From the NCBI GenBank assembly GCA_001917435.1, contig MNEA01000124.1:1-64000 (forward strand): DNA of 64,000 bases, written 5' to 3'. Of this stretch, positions 17,935 through 26,191 are shown one piece after another; within the stretch, counting starts at the first letter, position 1; each line of letters begins with the position of its first letter. Both the position numbers and the translations under genes were made by a program. The notes under the pieces were generated by a model. That model saw only the letters and a list, made by a program, of their open reading frames with translations. It was not told the origin of the DNA and ran no database searches. This stretch comes from Acidobacteria bacterium 13_2_20CM_2_57_6 (GTDB lineage: Bacteria > Acidobacteriota > Terriglobia > Acidiferrales > UBA7541).

Positions 17935-19197
17935 ATGGCCTTCAACTACAATTGGAATCGCAGAACCTTTCTTGGCACTCTCGGCGCATTGCTTGGGACG
18001 CTGTTCAGCGGACGCATGGCGTTTGCCTTACCACCCAAAGCGCGCGACAAAGCCGCTCCCCTTTCCGGCTTTGGCTCCACCGGCAACGTCTACGAAGAAT
18101 TGGGCGTGACTACGGTCATCAACGGTCAGGGAACCATGACTGTTCTGGGTGGCTCCTTGATGCGGCCCGAAGTGGAAGCCGTAATGGCCATGGCGGGACG
18201 TCACTTTGTCAGTATCCCGGATCTGGAAGTCGCCGCCGGCAAGCGTATCGTGGAAATGCTCAAGCTGCCTGAGGGATACGGCGCCATCGTCACTTCGGGC
18301 GCCGCCGCGGCCATGCAGTCTGGTCTCGCCGGCATCCTTACCGGTGACAATCCGAAGTTCATCGAGCAGTTGCCGGATTTAACCGGCTTGAAATCAGAAG
18401 TCATTATTCAGAAGTCGCACCGCAATCCCTTCGACCATCAGTTGCGCTCCACGGGTGTAAAGCTCGTGGTCATCGAATCGCGCGAAGACCTGAAGAAGGC
18501 TATCAACCCGCAGACCGCCATGATGCACTTCACAAACTTCGCGGATAACGAAGGCCAGATCAAGGCCGAAGAATGGGTCAAACTCGCTCACGAAAATCAG
18601 ATTCCCGCATTCATTGACGCTGCGGCCGATACGCCTCCCGTCTCACGTTTGTGGGATTTCGCGAACATGGGCTACGACCTCATCGCTTTCAGCGGTGGAA
18701 AAGCGATTCGCGGGCCGCAATGCGCCGGCCTGCTCATCGGCAAAAAAGATCTGGTCGCCTATGCTCTGCTCAACAACAGTCCGCACGAAGACACCCTCGG
18801 CCGCAGCCAAAAAGTGGGTAAGGAAGAAATCGTCGGCATGGTCAAGGCCCTGGAATCTTATTTGAAGGAAGATCACGACGCCCTGAACAAGGAATGGCAA
18901 CGCCGCCTCGATTATATTTCGGGTCAAATCACCAGGATTCCGGGGGTCACAACTTCCTTTCCGGCTCCGGAAATCGCCAACCATGTTCCGCACATGCACA
19001 TCAAGTGGGATTCTGCCCGAATTGCGCTTACCCCCCGCGAAGCCGCGGCGGCTTTGCGCAGTGGCAAACCGTCCATTGTTCTTGCTTCCGGGGAGCACGG
19101 CGAAGTCCTGTCGATGAATTCCTTCATGTTGCAACCAGGGGAAGAAAAGATTATTGCTCAGGAATTAGGGAAGGTCCTGAAATCACACGCCGCGTGA
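17935..19197 (+). CDS. Tat-exported SelA-like PLP enzyme, D-glucosaminate ammonia-lyase-like
   Basis: The 420-residue protein belongs to the SelA-like fold type I PLP family that includes D-glucosaminate-6-phosphate ammonia-lyase (DgaE). Signs are the N-terminal GVTTVINGQGTMTVLGGS (residues about 57-74), SGAAAAMQSG, FIDAAAD with cofactor-binding Asp228, and FSGGKAIRGPQ with probable Schiff-base Lys256. A Tat signal NRRTFLGTLGALLG occupies residues 8-21, so it is predicted to be exported folded with cofactor. DgaE-type enzymes dehydrate and deaminate 2-amino-2-deoxy-gluconates to 2-keto-3-deoxy acids. Its neighbours (RidA, keto-deoxy-gluconate kinase and aldolase) fit that reaction; the substrate is probably not phosphorylated if the enzyme is periplasmic (inference). 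Confidence 0.85.
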   Translation: MAFNYNWNRRTFLGTLGALLGTLFSGRMAFALPPKARDKAAPLSGFGSTGNVYEELGVTTVINGQGTMTVLGGSLMRPEVEAVMAMAGRHFVSIPDLEVAAGKRIVEMLKLPEGYGAIVTSGAAAAMQSGLAGILTGDNPKFIEQLPDLTGLKSEVIIQKSHRNPFDHQLRSTGVKLVVIESREDLKKAINPQTAMMHFTNFADNEGQIKAEEWVKLAHENQIPAFIDAAADTPPVSRLWDFANMGYDLIAFSGGKAIRGPQCAGLLIGKKDLVAYALLNNSPHEDTLGRSQKVGKEEIVGMVKALESYLKEDHDALNKEWQRRLDYISGQITRIPGVTTSFPAPEIANHVPHMHIKWDSARIALTPREAAAALRSGKPSIVLASGEHGEVLSMNSFMLQPGEEKIIAQELGKVLKSHAA

Positions 19198-19287
19198 TCG
19201 AAGCAGGCCCATTTTTCGCAAGTTGCGTGATAACTCTTTCGCGGAGCCGGGGCATGTCCGCAATCCCTTCGCATCGCAGGAGCCCTT

Positions 19288-20646
19288 ATGGCTGATCGTT
19301 CGCAGAGCCGCGTGCGCTGGTTTCTCATTTTCTGGCTTTTCATCCTGAGTGCCGTCGCGTACCTCGACCGCATCAATTTATCGATTGCCGGAAGCTTCAT
19401 TGCCGCCGAATTCCATCTCACCAATGTTCAGCTTGGCTCGCTGACCAGTGCCTTCTTGATCGGGTACGCGCTATTCCAAACCGTCGGAGGGTGGTTGGCT
19501 GATCGTCTCGGTTCGCGCCGCGTGCTCACTGTCGGCGTTCTGTGGTGGGGCATTTTCACTTCCCTGACTGCCGCCGTTCCCGCTTCGATCGTTTCTGCGG
19601 TTTTGGTTCTTGCGGCGGCACGATTTCTTTTGGGTGCCGGGGAGGCTGTTCTTTTCCCCGCTTCTAACCAATTCGTCTCCCGTTGGATTCCGTCTCAGGA
19701 GCGGGGAATCGCCAACGGTTTGATTTTTGCCGGCGTCGGCGTCGGTGCGGGCTCCACGCCGTTTCTCATCACCTACATTATGGTTCACTATGGCTGGCGG
19801 TGGTCCTTCTGGATAAGCGCCATCATCGGATTGGCCGCCGGGGCAAGCTGGTACGTGATTGCGCGGGACGCCCCCGAACTGCACTCTCGTGTCTCGCCTG
19901 CGGAGTTGCAGCACATTCAGGCGGGACGAACGGTTGTATCTTCGCCTCCCTCCGGCGCAGCCGGCGATTCGAATCGCAGTGTTATCGGCAACGATGATCG
20001 CATTCCGTGGAGTACCATCCTCTCGTCGAAAAATGTCTGGGCCGTTACACTTGCCTATTTCTGTTTCGGCTATGTCGCTTGGATTTTTTTTACCTGGTTC
20101 TTTATTTATCTTGCGAAAGTGCGCGGGCTGAATTTAAGGGCCAGCGCCTCTTATACGACACTGCTTTTTCTTTCCATGGCCGCGTGCAGCCCGCTGGGCG
20201 GCGCGATCAGCGATAAGTTCACAAAGCTGCGCGGAAAACGTTTCGGGCGATGCGGCATCGCCGTTTTTGCGTTTCTCTTGACCGCCGTCTTTCTTACGTT
20301 TGGTTCGCAGGTACAAAGCGCTCGCCTGGCCAGCGTTGTTCTTGCCGGCGGCGCAGGCGCGCTTTATCTTTCGCAAAGCTCCTTCTGGTCGGTTACCGCT
20401 GACATTGCTTCCGGTTCTTCAGGCTCCGTTTCTGGCTTCATGAACATGGGCAATCAATTCGGAGGCGCTCTCACCGCCTCGCTCACACCGGCCATTGCAG
20501 CGCGGTTTGGCTGGACCACTTCCTTTCTTGTTGCTGCGGGTTTGTCGGTGCTTGGCGCCGCGGCCTGGCTGCTCGTCGACCCCGGACGCGCGCTGGGGTC
20601 TGAAGCAACTTTATCTGCATCTCTGGAAGAGGCATCGATTCGATGA
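19288..20646 (+). CDS. MFS sugar-acid transporter (ACS/hexuronate family-like)
   Basis: The 452-residue protein has twelve hydrophobic segments and the anion:cation symporter-type MFS pattern: an N-terminal YLDRINLSIA segment, the GGWLADRLGSRRVL loop between helices 2 and 3, and a central hydrophilic loop around residues 195-235. Relatives carry hexuronates, galactonate and other organic acids with protons. It lies between the exported PLP lyase and the cytoplasmic keto-deoxy-gluconate kinase, with which it overlaps by four bases (ATGA). Hence it probably imports the keto-deoxy sugar acid made outside the cytoplasm. ATG 19288 follows a GGAG site. Confidence 0.9.
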   Translation: MADRSQSRVRWFLIFWLFILSAVAYLDRINLSIAGSFIAAEFHLTNVQLGSLTSAFLIGYALFQTVGGWLADRLGSRRVLTVGVLWWGIFTSLTAAVPASIVSAVLVLAAARFLLGAGEAVLFPASNQFVSRWIPSQERGIANGLIFAGVGVGAGSTPFLITYIMVHYGWRWSFWISAIIGLAAGASWYVIARDAPELHSRVSPAELQHIQAGRTVVSSPPSGAAGDSNRSVIGNDDRIPWSTILSSKNVWAVTLAYFCFGYVAWIFFTWFFIYLAKVRGLNLRASASYTTLLFLSMAACSPLGGAISDKFTKLRGKRFGRCGIAVFAFLLTAVFLTFGSQVQSARLASVVLAGGAGALYLSQSSFWSVTADIASGSSGSVSGFMNMGNQFGGALTASLTPAIAARFGWTTSFLVAAGLSVLGAAAWLLVDPGRALGSEATLSASLEEASIR

Positions 20647-21734
20647 AGATCAAACCGAGAGAAAGTTGCCGATGGGATCTGGTTAGCCTTGGCGAAGTGA
20701 TGTTGCGCCTCGATCCTGGAGATTCCCGCGTCTCCACCACGCGCGAATTTCGCGCCTGGGAGGGCGGCGGCGAATACAACGTCGCGCGCGGCCTGCGCCG
20801 CTGCTTTGGCCTGAACACCGCCATCGTCACGGCGCTCGCCGACAATCCCGTGGGACGCCTAGTAGAAGATTTGATGCTTCAAGGCGGCGTCGATCTCAGC
20901 CATGTCCGCTGGGTCGAATATGACGGCGTCGGCCGCACGGTCCGCAACGGCTTGAATTTCACCGAGCGTGGGTTTGGCGTGCGCGCCGCTCTCGGATGTT
21001 CGGATCGCGGGCACACGGCCATTTCTCAGCTCAAGCCCGGCCAAATCGACTGGGAAACAATCTTTGTCAAAGAGGGCGCGTGCTGGTTTCACACCGGCGG
21101 GATTTTTTGCGCGCTGTCGGAAACAACTCCGCAAGTAGCACGAGAAGCAATGGAGGCCGCCAAGCGCGCGGGAACCATCGTCTCTTATGATTTGAATTAT
21201 CGCGGCTCGCTCTGGAAATCCATCGGAGGAAAACCAAAAGCGCAAGAAGTAAATCGCTCGCTCGCTTCCTTTGTCGACGTGATGCTCGGCAACGAAGAAG
21301 ACTTCACCGCTGCTCTGGGCTTCAAGGTCGAGGGACTGGACGAAAGTCATTCACAGCTCGATCCTGCTAATTTCAAGCGCATGATGGAAAAGGTCATTCA
21401 ACAATTCCCTGCTCTCTCCGTTGTGGCGACCACCTTGCGTAACGCCCGCACCGCGACGCTGAATGATTGGGGCGCCGTCGCTTATTGCAACGGAAAATTT
21501 TACGAAGCAACGCGCCGGGAAAATCTCGAGATCCTGGATCGCGTCGGCGGCGGAGACTCCTTCGCTTCCGGTTTGATCTACGGTTTTCTCGCGGGGCGCG
21601 AGCCGCAGTGGGCCGTGGAGTGCGGCGCGGCGCACGGCGCCCTGGCGATGACCACTCCCGGCGATACGAGCATGGCAACTTTGCCGGAAGTTTTGCAAGT
21701 GATGGAGGGGCAGTCGGCGCGAATCGCCCGGTAA
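20643..21734 (+). CDS. kdgK: 2-keto-3-deoxygluconate kinase-like PfkB sugar kinase
   Basis: The 363-residue protein is a ribokinase/PfkB-family kinase. GGGEYNVARGLRRCFG near residues 41-56 matches the first PfkB signature and ILDRVGGGDSFASGLIYGF near 299-317 the second, with the anion hole and catalytic Asp in GGGDSFASG, a form typical of 2-keto-3-deoxygluconate kinases. It would phosphorylate 2-keto-3-deoxygluconate to KDPG in the cytoplasm. Its ATG overlaps the stop of the transporter, and the KDPG aldolase follows 38 bases later, so the three are one operon. Substrate assignment rests on context and signature and is likely but not proven. Confidence 0.88.
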   Translation: MKIKPRESCRWDLVSLGEVMLRLDPGDSRVSTTREFRAWEGGGEYNVARGLRRCFGLNTAIVTALADNPVGRLVEDLMLQGGVDLSHVRWVEYDGVGRTVRNGLNFTERGFGVRAALGCSDRGHTAISQLKPGQIDWETIFVKEGACWFHTGGIFCALSETTPQVAREAMEAAKRAGTIVSYDLNYRGSLWKSIGGKPKAQEVNRSLASFVDVMLGNEEDFTAALGFKVEGLDESHSQLDPANFKRMMEKVIQQFPALSVVATTLRNARTATLNDWGAVAYCNGKFYEATRRENLEILDRVGGGDSFASGLIYGFLAGREPQWAVECGAAHGALAMTTPGDTSMATLPEVLQVMEGQSARIAR

Positions 21735-21772
21735 AGAATTTTTATTCTCGCATGCAGTGCACCGGATAAACG

Positions 21773-22438
21773 ATGAATATCGATGGAGTTTTGAAAAAGA
21801 TTGGAGAAATTGGAATCGTTCCCGTCGTGAGGGCCGCCAGTTTCGAGGAAGCCCGGCAAGCGGTCGATGCCATTTGCGCCGGCGGAATCTCCGTGATCGA
21901 AATCACCATGACCGTTCCGAATGCGCCGGCGGTGATTCGAGAAGTCGTCCGCAAGTACGGAGACAAAGTGCTCACTGGAGCCGGCACGGTCTTGCGTTCT
22001 GAACAGGCGACGGAATGCCTGGATGCGGGAGCAGAGTTTCTGGTCAGTCCAGGCTTGTCCGTGCCGGTCATTAAAACGGCCCAGGCCCATGGAAAGCTGG
22101 CCATCCCCGGCGCGCTTACGCCCACGGAACTGATGATGGCGTCGCTCGAAGGTGCGCGCGTGATCAAGATTTTCCCTTGCGAAAACATGGGCGGCGCAAA
22201 ATACATCAAAGCTCTGAAGGCTCCTTTTCCGGGCGTGGAACTTATCCCCACGGGCGGAGTGAATCTCTCGAACGCCGCGGGTTATATCGCCGCCGGTGCA
22301 TTTGCTCTTGGGGTGGGAGCGGACCTTGTCAATGTGGCGGCGCTTCGCGCCGGGAAGGCACAGGAAATTATTGACGCCGCGAAAAAACTGGTCGAGGCTG
22401 TGCGCGAGGCGCGGGCAGCAAAAACTGCTGCGCATTAA
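21773..22438 (+). CDS. eda: KDPG/KHG aldolase
   Basis: This 221-residue class I aldolase has the family's usual length and active-site motifs: VIEITMTVPNAP (catalytic Glu near residue 44) and ARVIKIFPCENMGG with Schiff-base lysine near residue 134, plus LIPTGGVNLSNA for phosphate binding. It cleaves 2-keto-3-deoxy-6-phosphogluconate to pyruvate and glyceraldehyde 3-phosphate in the Entner-Doudoroff pathway. It is the last gene of the sugar-acid operon; 45 bases after its stop begins a tRNA fragment disrupted by an IS element. Confidence 0.93.
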   Translation: MNIDGVLKKIGEIGIVPVVRAASFEEARQAVDAICAGGISVIEITMTVPNAPAVIREVVRKYGDKVLTGAGTVLRSEQATECLDAGAEFLVSPGLSVPVIKTAQAHGKLAIPGALTPTELMMASLEGARVIKIFPCENMGGAKYIKALKAPFPGVELIPTGGVNLSNAAGYIAAGAFALGVGADLVNVAALRAGKAQEIIDAAKKLVEAVREARAAKTAAH

Positions 22439-22483
22439 CCTACAGCAGAAAACCCTGGCGAGACTGCGCTTGCGGATGAAAAT

Positions 22484-22509
22484 TGGTGGCCCGCTAGGAT
22501 TTGAACCTA
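22484..22509 (-). pseudogene. 3' end of a tRNA-Ile(CAT)-like sequence, left part, cut by IS630
   Basis: Read on the minus strand, this piece ends in an encoded CCA preceded by the 3' acceptor strand, the 3' T-stem strand CCTAG and the T loop. It continues on the other side of the IS at 23674-23692. Joined at a single TA, the two pieces match the intact tRNA gene at 26583-26628 over about 45 bases, from the CCA to the anticodon loop. The acceptor strand is one base short, and the 5' half of the tRNA is missing, so it cannot be functional. It looks like an attachment-site remnant. Confidence 0.8.
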
Positions 22510-23608
22510 GTGTGCTGTCCCGTAAATACGTTCACATAGTCGTTCGACTTTAGCGAAGATTGAATCCGCCGTTGCGGTCCAGACAAACGGCTGCGCTCGG
22601 CGGTTGGAATTCTGGACGTAGTGATCGATTTTCTCGACCAAGTCTTTCACGCTACTGAACGTTCCGCGGCGAATGGCTTGTTGCGTAATACGGTTGAACC
22701 ACATCTCCACCTGATTGAGCCAGGAGGCATAGGTGGGAGTGAAGTGCACATGGAACCGTGGCCGTGTAGCAAACCAGCGTTTAACTCGCAGATGCTTGTG
22801 CGTGGCGTAATTATCCACGATGATGTGCACCTCCAAGTTTTTCGGCACGTTCTTCTCAATCTCCCGGAGAAAACTCAGATACTCCTGATGCCGGTGACGC
22901 GGTCGACATTTCGCGAGCACCTTGCCGTTCGCCGTGTCCAGTGCCGCAAACAGCGTGGTGGTTCCGTGGCGTCGATAATCGTGGGTCACTCCTTCAACAT
23001 AACCCAAGCCCAGCGGCAACATCGGCCTGGGTGCGTTCCAGCGCCTGAATTCCGCTCTTCTCATCTACGCACAAAACCACTGCATTTTCCGGTGGATTCA
23101 AGTACAGCCCTACAATATCCCGTACCTTTTCTACAAAAAATGGATCGCTCGAAAGCTTGAACTGTTTTTGCCGATGCGGCTGCAAGCCAAACGCTTGCCA
23201 GATGCGGTGCACCGTCGATTTCGATACTCCGGTCTCGTCGGCAATTTGTCGGATACTCCAGTGCGTTCCGGCTTTGGGTTTCGTCTTCAGCGTCTTGCGA
23301 ACTAATTGTGCCACTCGCTCGTCGCTAATCGGGCGTGGGCGGCCCGGGCGTAACTCGTCGTAGAGTCCGGACACCCCCTGTCTGAGAAATCGGCACCGCC
23401 ACAGACTTACCGTGACCTTGCTCGTCTCCAGTTGTCGCGCAATTTCCACGTTCGTCTTCCCAGAAGCGCTCAGCAAAATAATCTTGGCCCGACGAACGAG
23501 CCCAGCCGGAAGAGAACGCGAGTTAGCCAAGCTTTCCAGCTGTTCGCGCAGCTCCGCATCCAAAACCAACACCGCTTTCGGCCGTCCCATCGCCATAGGC
23601 ACCTCCAT
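22507..23608 (-). pseudogene. IS630-family transposase, frameshifted
   Basis: Two frames together encode a complete transposase of about 365 residues. The first (23608-22994) has helix-turn-helix segments (TNVEIARQLETSKVTVSLW and WSIRQIADETGVSKSTVHR) and the first catalytic Asp in LCVDEKSG. The second (from 23064) supplies HIIVDNYATHK and NQVEMWFNRI, completing the DDE triad. The frames join in ALERTQ/PMLPLGLGYVEG near 23025, where one extra G in the minus-strand run interrupts the frame. The stop codon TAG uses the TA target duplication. A programmed frameshift is possible in this family, but the site has no obvious slippery heptamer, so a mutation or read error is equally likely. Confidence 0.88.
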
Positions 23609-23671
23609 TGTGCAGGTGAGATGCCTATATTCCCAGCAATACTAATGCCAGTTATTTATGGGACAGAACAC
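22510..23671 (-). mobile_element. IS630-family insertion sequence, 1162 bp
   Basis: The element is bounded by a duplicated TA at 22508-22509 and 23672-23673, the hallmark of IS630/Tc1-mariner insertion. Its ends are near-identical inverted repeats: GTGTGCTGTCCCGTAAATA on the left and GTGTTCTGTCCCATAAATA read inward from the right, with two mismatches in 19. It carries one transposase gene on the minus strand, now frameshifted. The target TA lies inside the T-stem of a tRNA-Ile(CAT) fragment. The few terminal mismatches suggest a fairly recent insertion. Confidence 0.92.
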
Positions 23672-23673
23672 TA

Positions 23674-23692
23674 GGACCAACGGATTATGAGT
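23674..23692 (-). pseudogene. tRNA-Ile(CAT)-like fragment, right part (variable loop to anticodon loop)
   Basis: This is the continuation of the fragment at 22484-22509 after the IS630 insertion: on the minus strand it reads the anticodon loop CTCATAA, the 3' anticodon stem TCCGT, the variable region TGGTC and the start of the T-stem. Identity with the intact tRNA-Ile(CAT) stops at the 5' side of the anticodon loop, a usual crossover position for tRNA-targeting integrases. The next 220 bases (23700-23920) contain no gene I can support. Confidence 0.75.
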
Positions 23693-23920
23693 TCCTGACA
23701 TGCGTTTTCGCTAAGGCTGGATTCGGCGCTGATTTGTGCCGCAACTCTCCTTATAGACCTGGCTTACATCGTTTCACCACAATTCGCGGAGTTGCACTGA
23801 GTTGCATTTTCCCCCACAGTTACGAGACGCGAGTTTTCCCATGTTCAACGAAAGCGGCTGAGAGCGTGCGATCCGCGCGGGAAATCGGCAAGGAATTTGC
23901 TTTCCCCGTTGCTAGCTGCG

Positions 23921-25798
23921 TCAGTCACAGTGCCCCACAACGGCTGTCGGAACCGCCGGAGGTTCCGGTTCGATCTGGACCAATTGGGTTCCCGCGCCCT
24001 GCGCCGGTTGCCCAAGGTCTACGTTCTTGCCGTTCGCGTAGATTTCGTGGCGGCCGTAGGTTCTATGCCATTCCGCCAGTGTTGCTGTACGGCTTTGATG
24101 CTCGACAACTTTTCGCCAACCGCCGCCGTAATAAGCGCAAAAACTGATTTCACCTTGAGTCGTTGCCACGGGCGTAGTGGAATTGCAGATTCCCGAGAAA
24201 TCGTAATTGAAGGCGTCTTGGAACCACATACCGTTTACGATCATGACTCTCCAGCGTCCGCCATACGAATAGGCTTTCTGAGACCAATGCTTGCTGCTAC
24301 CAGCAAGACGGTAGAAACAGTCCTCAAGCAAGGGGCGAAGTTCCCCGAGCCCAAACCCCGAGGGCGCCTTCTGCTGATTGAAATTGCGGACTATCGAAAG
24401 CGAGACTAGGATCCTAGTTGCTGTCGGTCCTCTTCCAGAGTCCGTTATTTCTACAGTGTCGCGCATGAATTGTTCCAAGTCGAAAAAGGTAGGAATCGGT
24501 GTCGCGGCTTTTTGCTGCGTGTCTACGAGCAAGGGGCTGAAGATCCCACGGTTGGGATGCGTCTCTTGGAAAAGGCTTCCTACTTTCGCCTCAGGGTTAA
24601 GGACATCGCACAGATGAGCGAATATCCCAAAGTCTGACAGTGGGAACCAGTCCCGCATTGGCTGCCAGCCAATCGAAGTCTGCTCATGCAGGTCGAAGGC
24701 GAGCTGCGTGAGAGGATAGCGCCGAGCGTATCGCTCGTCGGGGGATACGCGCTCGTCCCTGCCGGCAAACATGATGGGCTGAAAAACGACACCGTGGATT
24801 TTGTGTATGTTCTGAATCGCGAATCCGACAATATCGCCAAGGCCGTCGTTGTTGACGCTGTTGGTCACGGTAACTTGAAGCGTCGTTCGCATTCCGGCCG
24901 CAGCGATGTTCTCCAAAGCTTGCTGCTTCACTGCCATGTAGTTTCCCAATCCACGATGTTTGTTCTTTTCCTCGGAGACTCCATCCAATTGCAGGTATAC
25001 CGCGTGGAGGCCGGCTTCCTTCGCCTGCAAAGCAAAGTCTCTGTTCTCAGCAAAATGCACACCGTTTGTCGCAACGTGAAGTCGATGGAAACCCATGCCT
25101 TTCGCGTGGCGAACGGCATCAAGAAAAATCGGTGAAACTGTAGGCTCTCCTCCTGAGAAGAGAATGTTGATCTCTCGCTGAGGCTTGAACGAAAGTGCGT
25201 TGTTGAAAATCGTCTTTATGTCTTCGATGCTGAGTTCGTGAACGTAGCTGGAAGCATTCGCATCCATGAAACACGGCGAACACATCATGTTGCAGCGATT
25301 TGTTAGATCAACGATTAAAAACGTCCCTCGACCGGAACTGATGCTGTTTGGGCCATGAACGTGCACATTGCAATCGTCAACGCATTCGAAGTCTCTGCCG
25401 AACGCGAGGCGTTCCATCCTTCGAAAGAAGTCCGGGTGATTGGAGAGTGCATCCTCGAACGGACCATGTTTCTTGCAGGACTTCCGCATGAGGATGCGTC
25501 CTGCTTCTTCCACTATCTCGGCTTCGACAACTCCGGGGTTCTCTCGGAAATTCGCAATATCAATCTCACCTTTGAGGACAGCCTCCACTGCTTCGCGATT
25601 GCAGTCGGGGCATAGGGACAGAGTGCTCCTGGGGATGCCTGTCGGCATCGGCGCACGCTCGCGCCGTTTAAGAAGTCTGCCAGGGGCCCAGCTTGGGCTA
25701 CGCAAATTCCCCTCCGGGAAAACCTCGTTAATGGCCTTAGAAACCAGCCATGTTGCATTTGATGCCCCGCGAAGAACATGAGCCGTATTCCCAGACAT
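23921..25798 (-). CDS. Radical SAM protein, tetraether-lipid-synthase (Tes/MJ0619)-like
   Basis: The 625-residue protein has an N-terminal cysteine-rich region (C63-P-D-C66, C108 in KSCKKHG, C139 and C143), a radical SAM core with DLTNRCNMMCSPCFM (C169, C173, C176, a Cx3Cx2C cluster site), FSGGEPT for SAM binding, and a C-terminal region containing MWFQDAFNYDFSGIC and SFCAYYGGGWRK. This order, and especially the SLCPxC...KxCxxHG and FCAY segments, recalls MJ0619-like enzymes that include archaeal tetraether lipid synthase and bacterial membrane-spanning-lipid synthase candidates, which join alkyl chain ends. ATG 25798 has GAGGTGA seven bases upstream. Local base composition looks poorer in G+C than neighbours, and the gene lies between mobile-element scars, so it was probably acquired. 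Function is inferred from motif memory only. Confidence 0.72.
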   Translation of the reverse strand: MSGNTAHVLRGASNATWLVSKAINEVFPEGNLRSPSWAPGRLLKRRERAPMPTGIPRSTLSLCPDCNREAVEAVLKGEIDIANFRENPGVVEAEIVEEAGRILMRKSCKKHGPFEDALSNHPDFFRRMERLAFGRDFECVDDCNVHVHGPNSISSGRGTFLIVDLTNRCNMMCSPCFMDANASSYVHELSIEDIKTIFNNALSFKPQREINILFSGGEPTVSPIFLDAVRHAKGMGFHRLHVATNGVHFAENRDFALQAKEAGLHAVYLQLDGVSEEKNKHRGLGNYMAVKQQALENIAAAGMRTTLQVTVTNSVNNDGLGDIVGFAIQNIHKIHGVVFQPIMFAGRDERVSPDERYARRYPLTQLAFDLHEQTSIGWQPMRDWFPLSDFGIFAHLCDVLNPEAKVGSLFQETHPNRGIFSPLLVDTQQKAATPIPTFFDLEQFMRDTVEITDSGRGPTATRILVSLSIVRNFNQQKAPSGFGLGELRPLLEDCFYRLAGSSKHWSQKAYSYGGRWRVMIVNGMWFQDAFNYDFSGICNSTTPVATTQGEISFCAYYGGGWRKVVEHQSRTATLAEWHRTYGRHEIYANGKNVDLGQPAQGAGTQLVQIEPEPPAVPTAVVGHCD

Positions 25799-25804
25799 GA
25801 GCGT

Positions 25805-26143
25805 TCACCTCAACTGTGAGATTTCTCGGAAGGGCGAAATGGCCTTGGAACCGGACGACATGAGGACCCCATTGAGAGGTAGGGACATTGTATCTTGGAT
25901 GTCAAGCAAAGGTTCGCGGTTCGATCTCTGGAAATTTCTAAGCAGACGGGTACTAAAAGCATTCGCCGCAACGCTAGGAAGAGTATAAAAATTCAAGTGT
26001 GCTCTGTTGCGGACTTTTGCTGTACCAGCTTCAACACTCTCAAATAGTTCACCAACAATCTTATCTATTGCTTTAAAAACTTGACCATCACCAATGGCTC
26101 CAAGGAGCTCTCCGGTCGAATGTAGGAACGCCATTACTGCCAT
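25805..26143 (-). CDS. Unknown protein of about 112 residues, possibly a truncated gene, upstream of the radical SAM gene
   Basis: The ORF ends seven bases before the radical SAM start, and the radical SAM ribosome binding site lies inside its last codons, so the two would be translationally coupled. The deduced protein starts [19 protein letters not shown] and has amphipathic helices around [17 protein letters not shown]; no family is recognised. The frame continues upstream without a stop into IS30 transposase remnants (to 26344), so its original 5' end may have been lost at that junction. It could be a partner of the radical SAM enzyme or the tail of a disrupted gene. Confidence 0.4.
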   Translation of the reverse strand: MAVMAFLHSTGELLGAIGDGQVFKAIDKIVGELFESVEAGTAKVRNRAHLNFYTLPSVAANAFSTRLLRNFQRSNREPLLDIQDTMSLPLNGVLMSSGSKAISPFREISQLR

Positions 26144-26191
26144 GCAGCCGGCGGGCAAGCATAATGTGAGGCCGCCGTGTCTTTGCTTTCG

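Noticed and set aside
22484-23692. Second functional tRNA-Ile(CAT)
   Set aside because: Only the 3' half exists, it is split by an IS and the acceptor strand is one base short.
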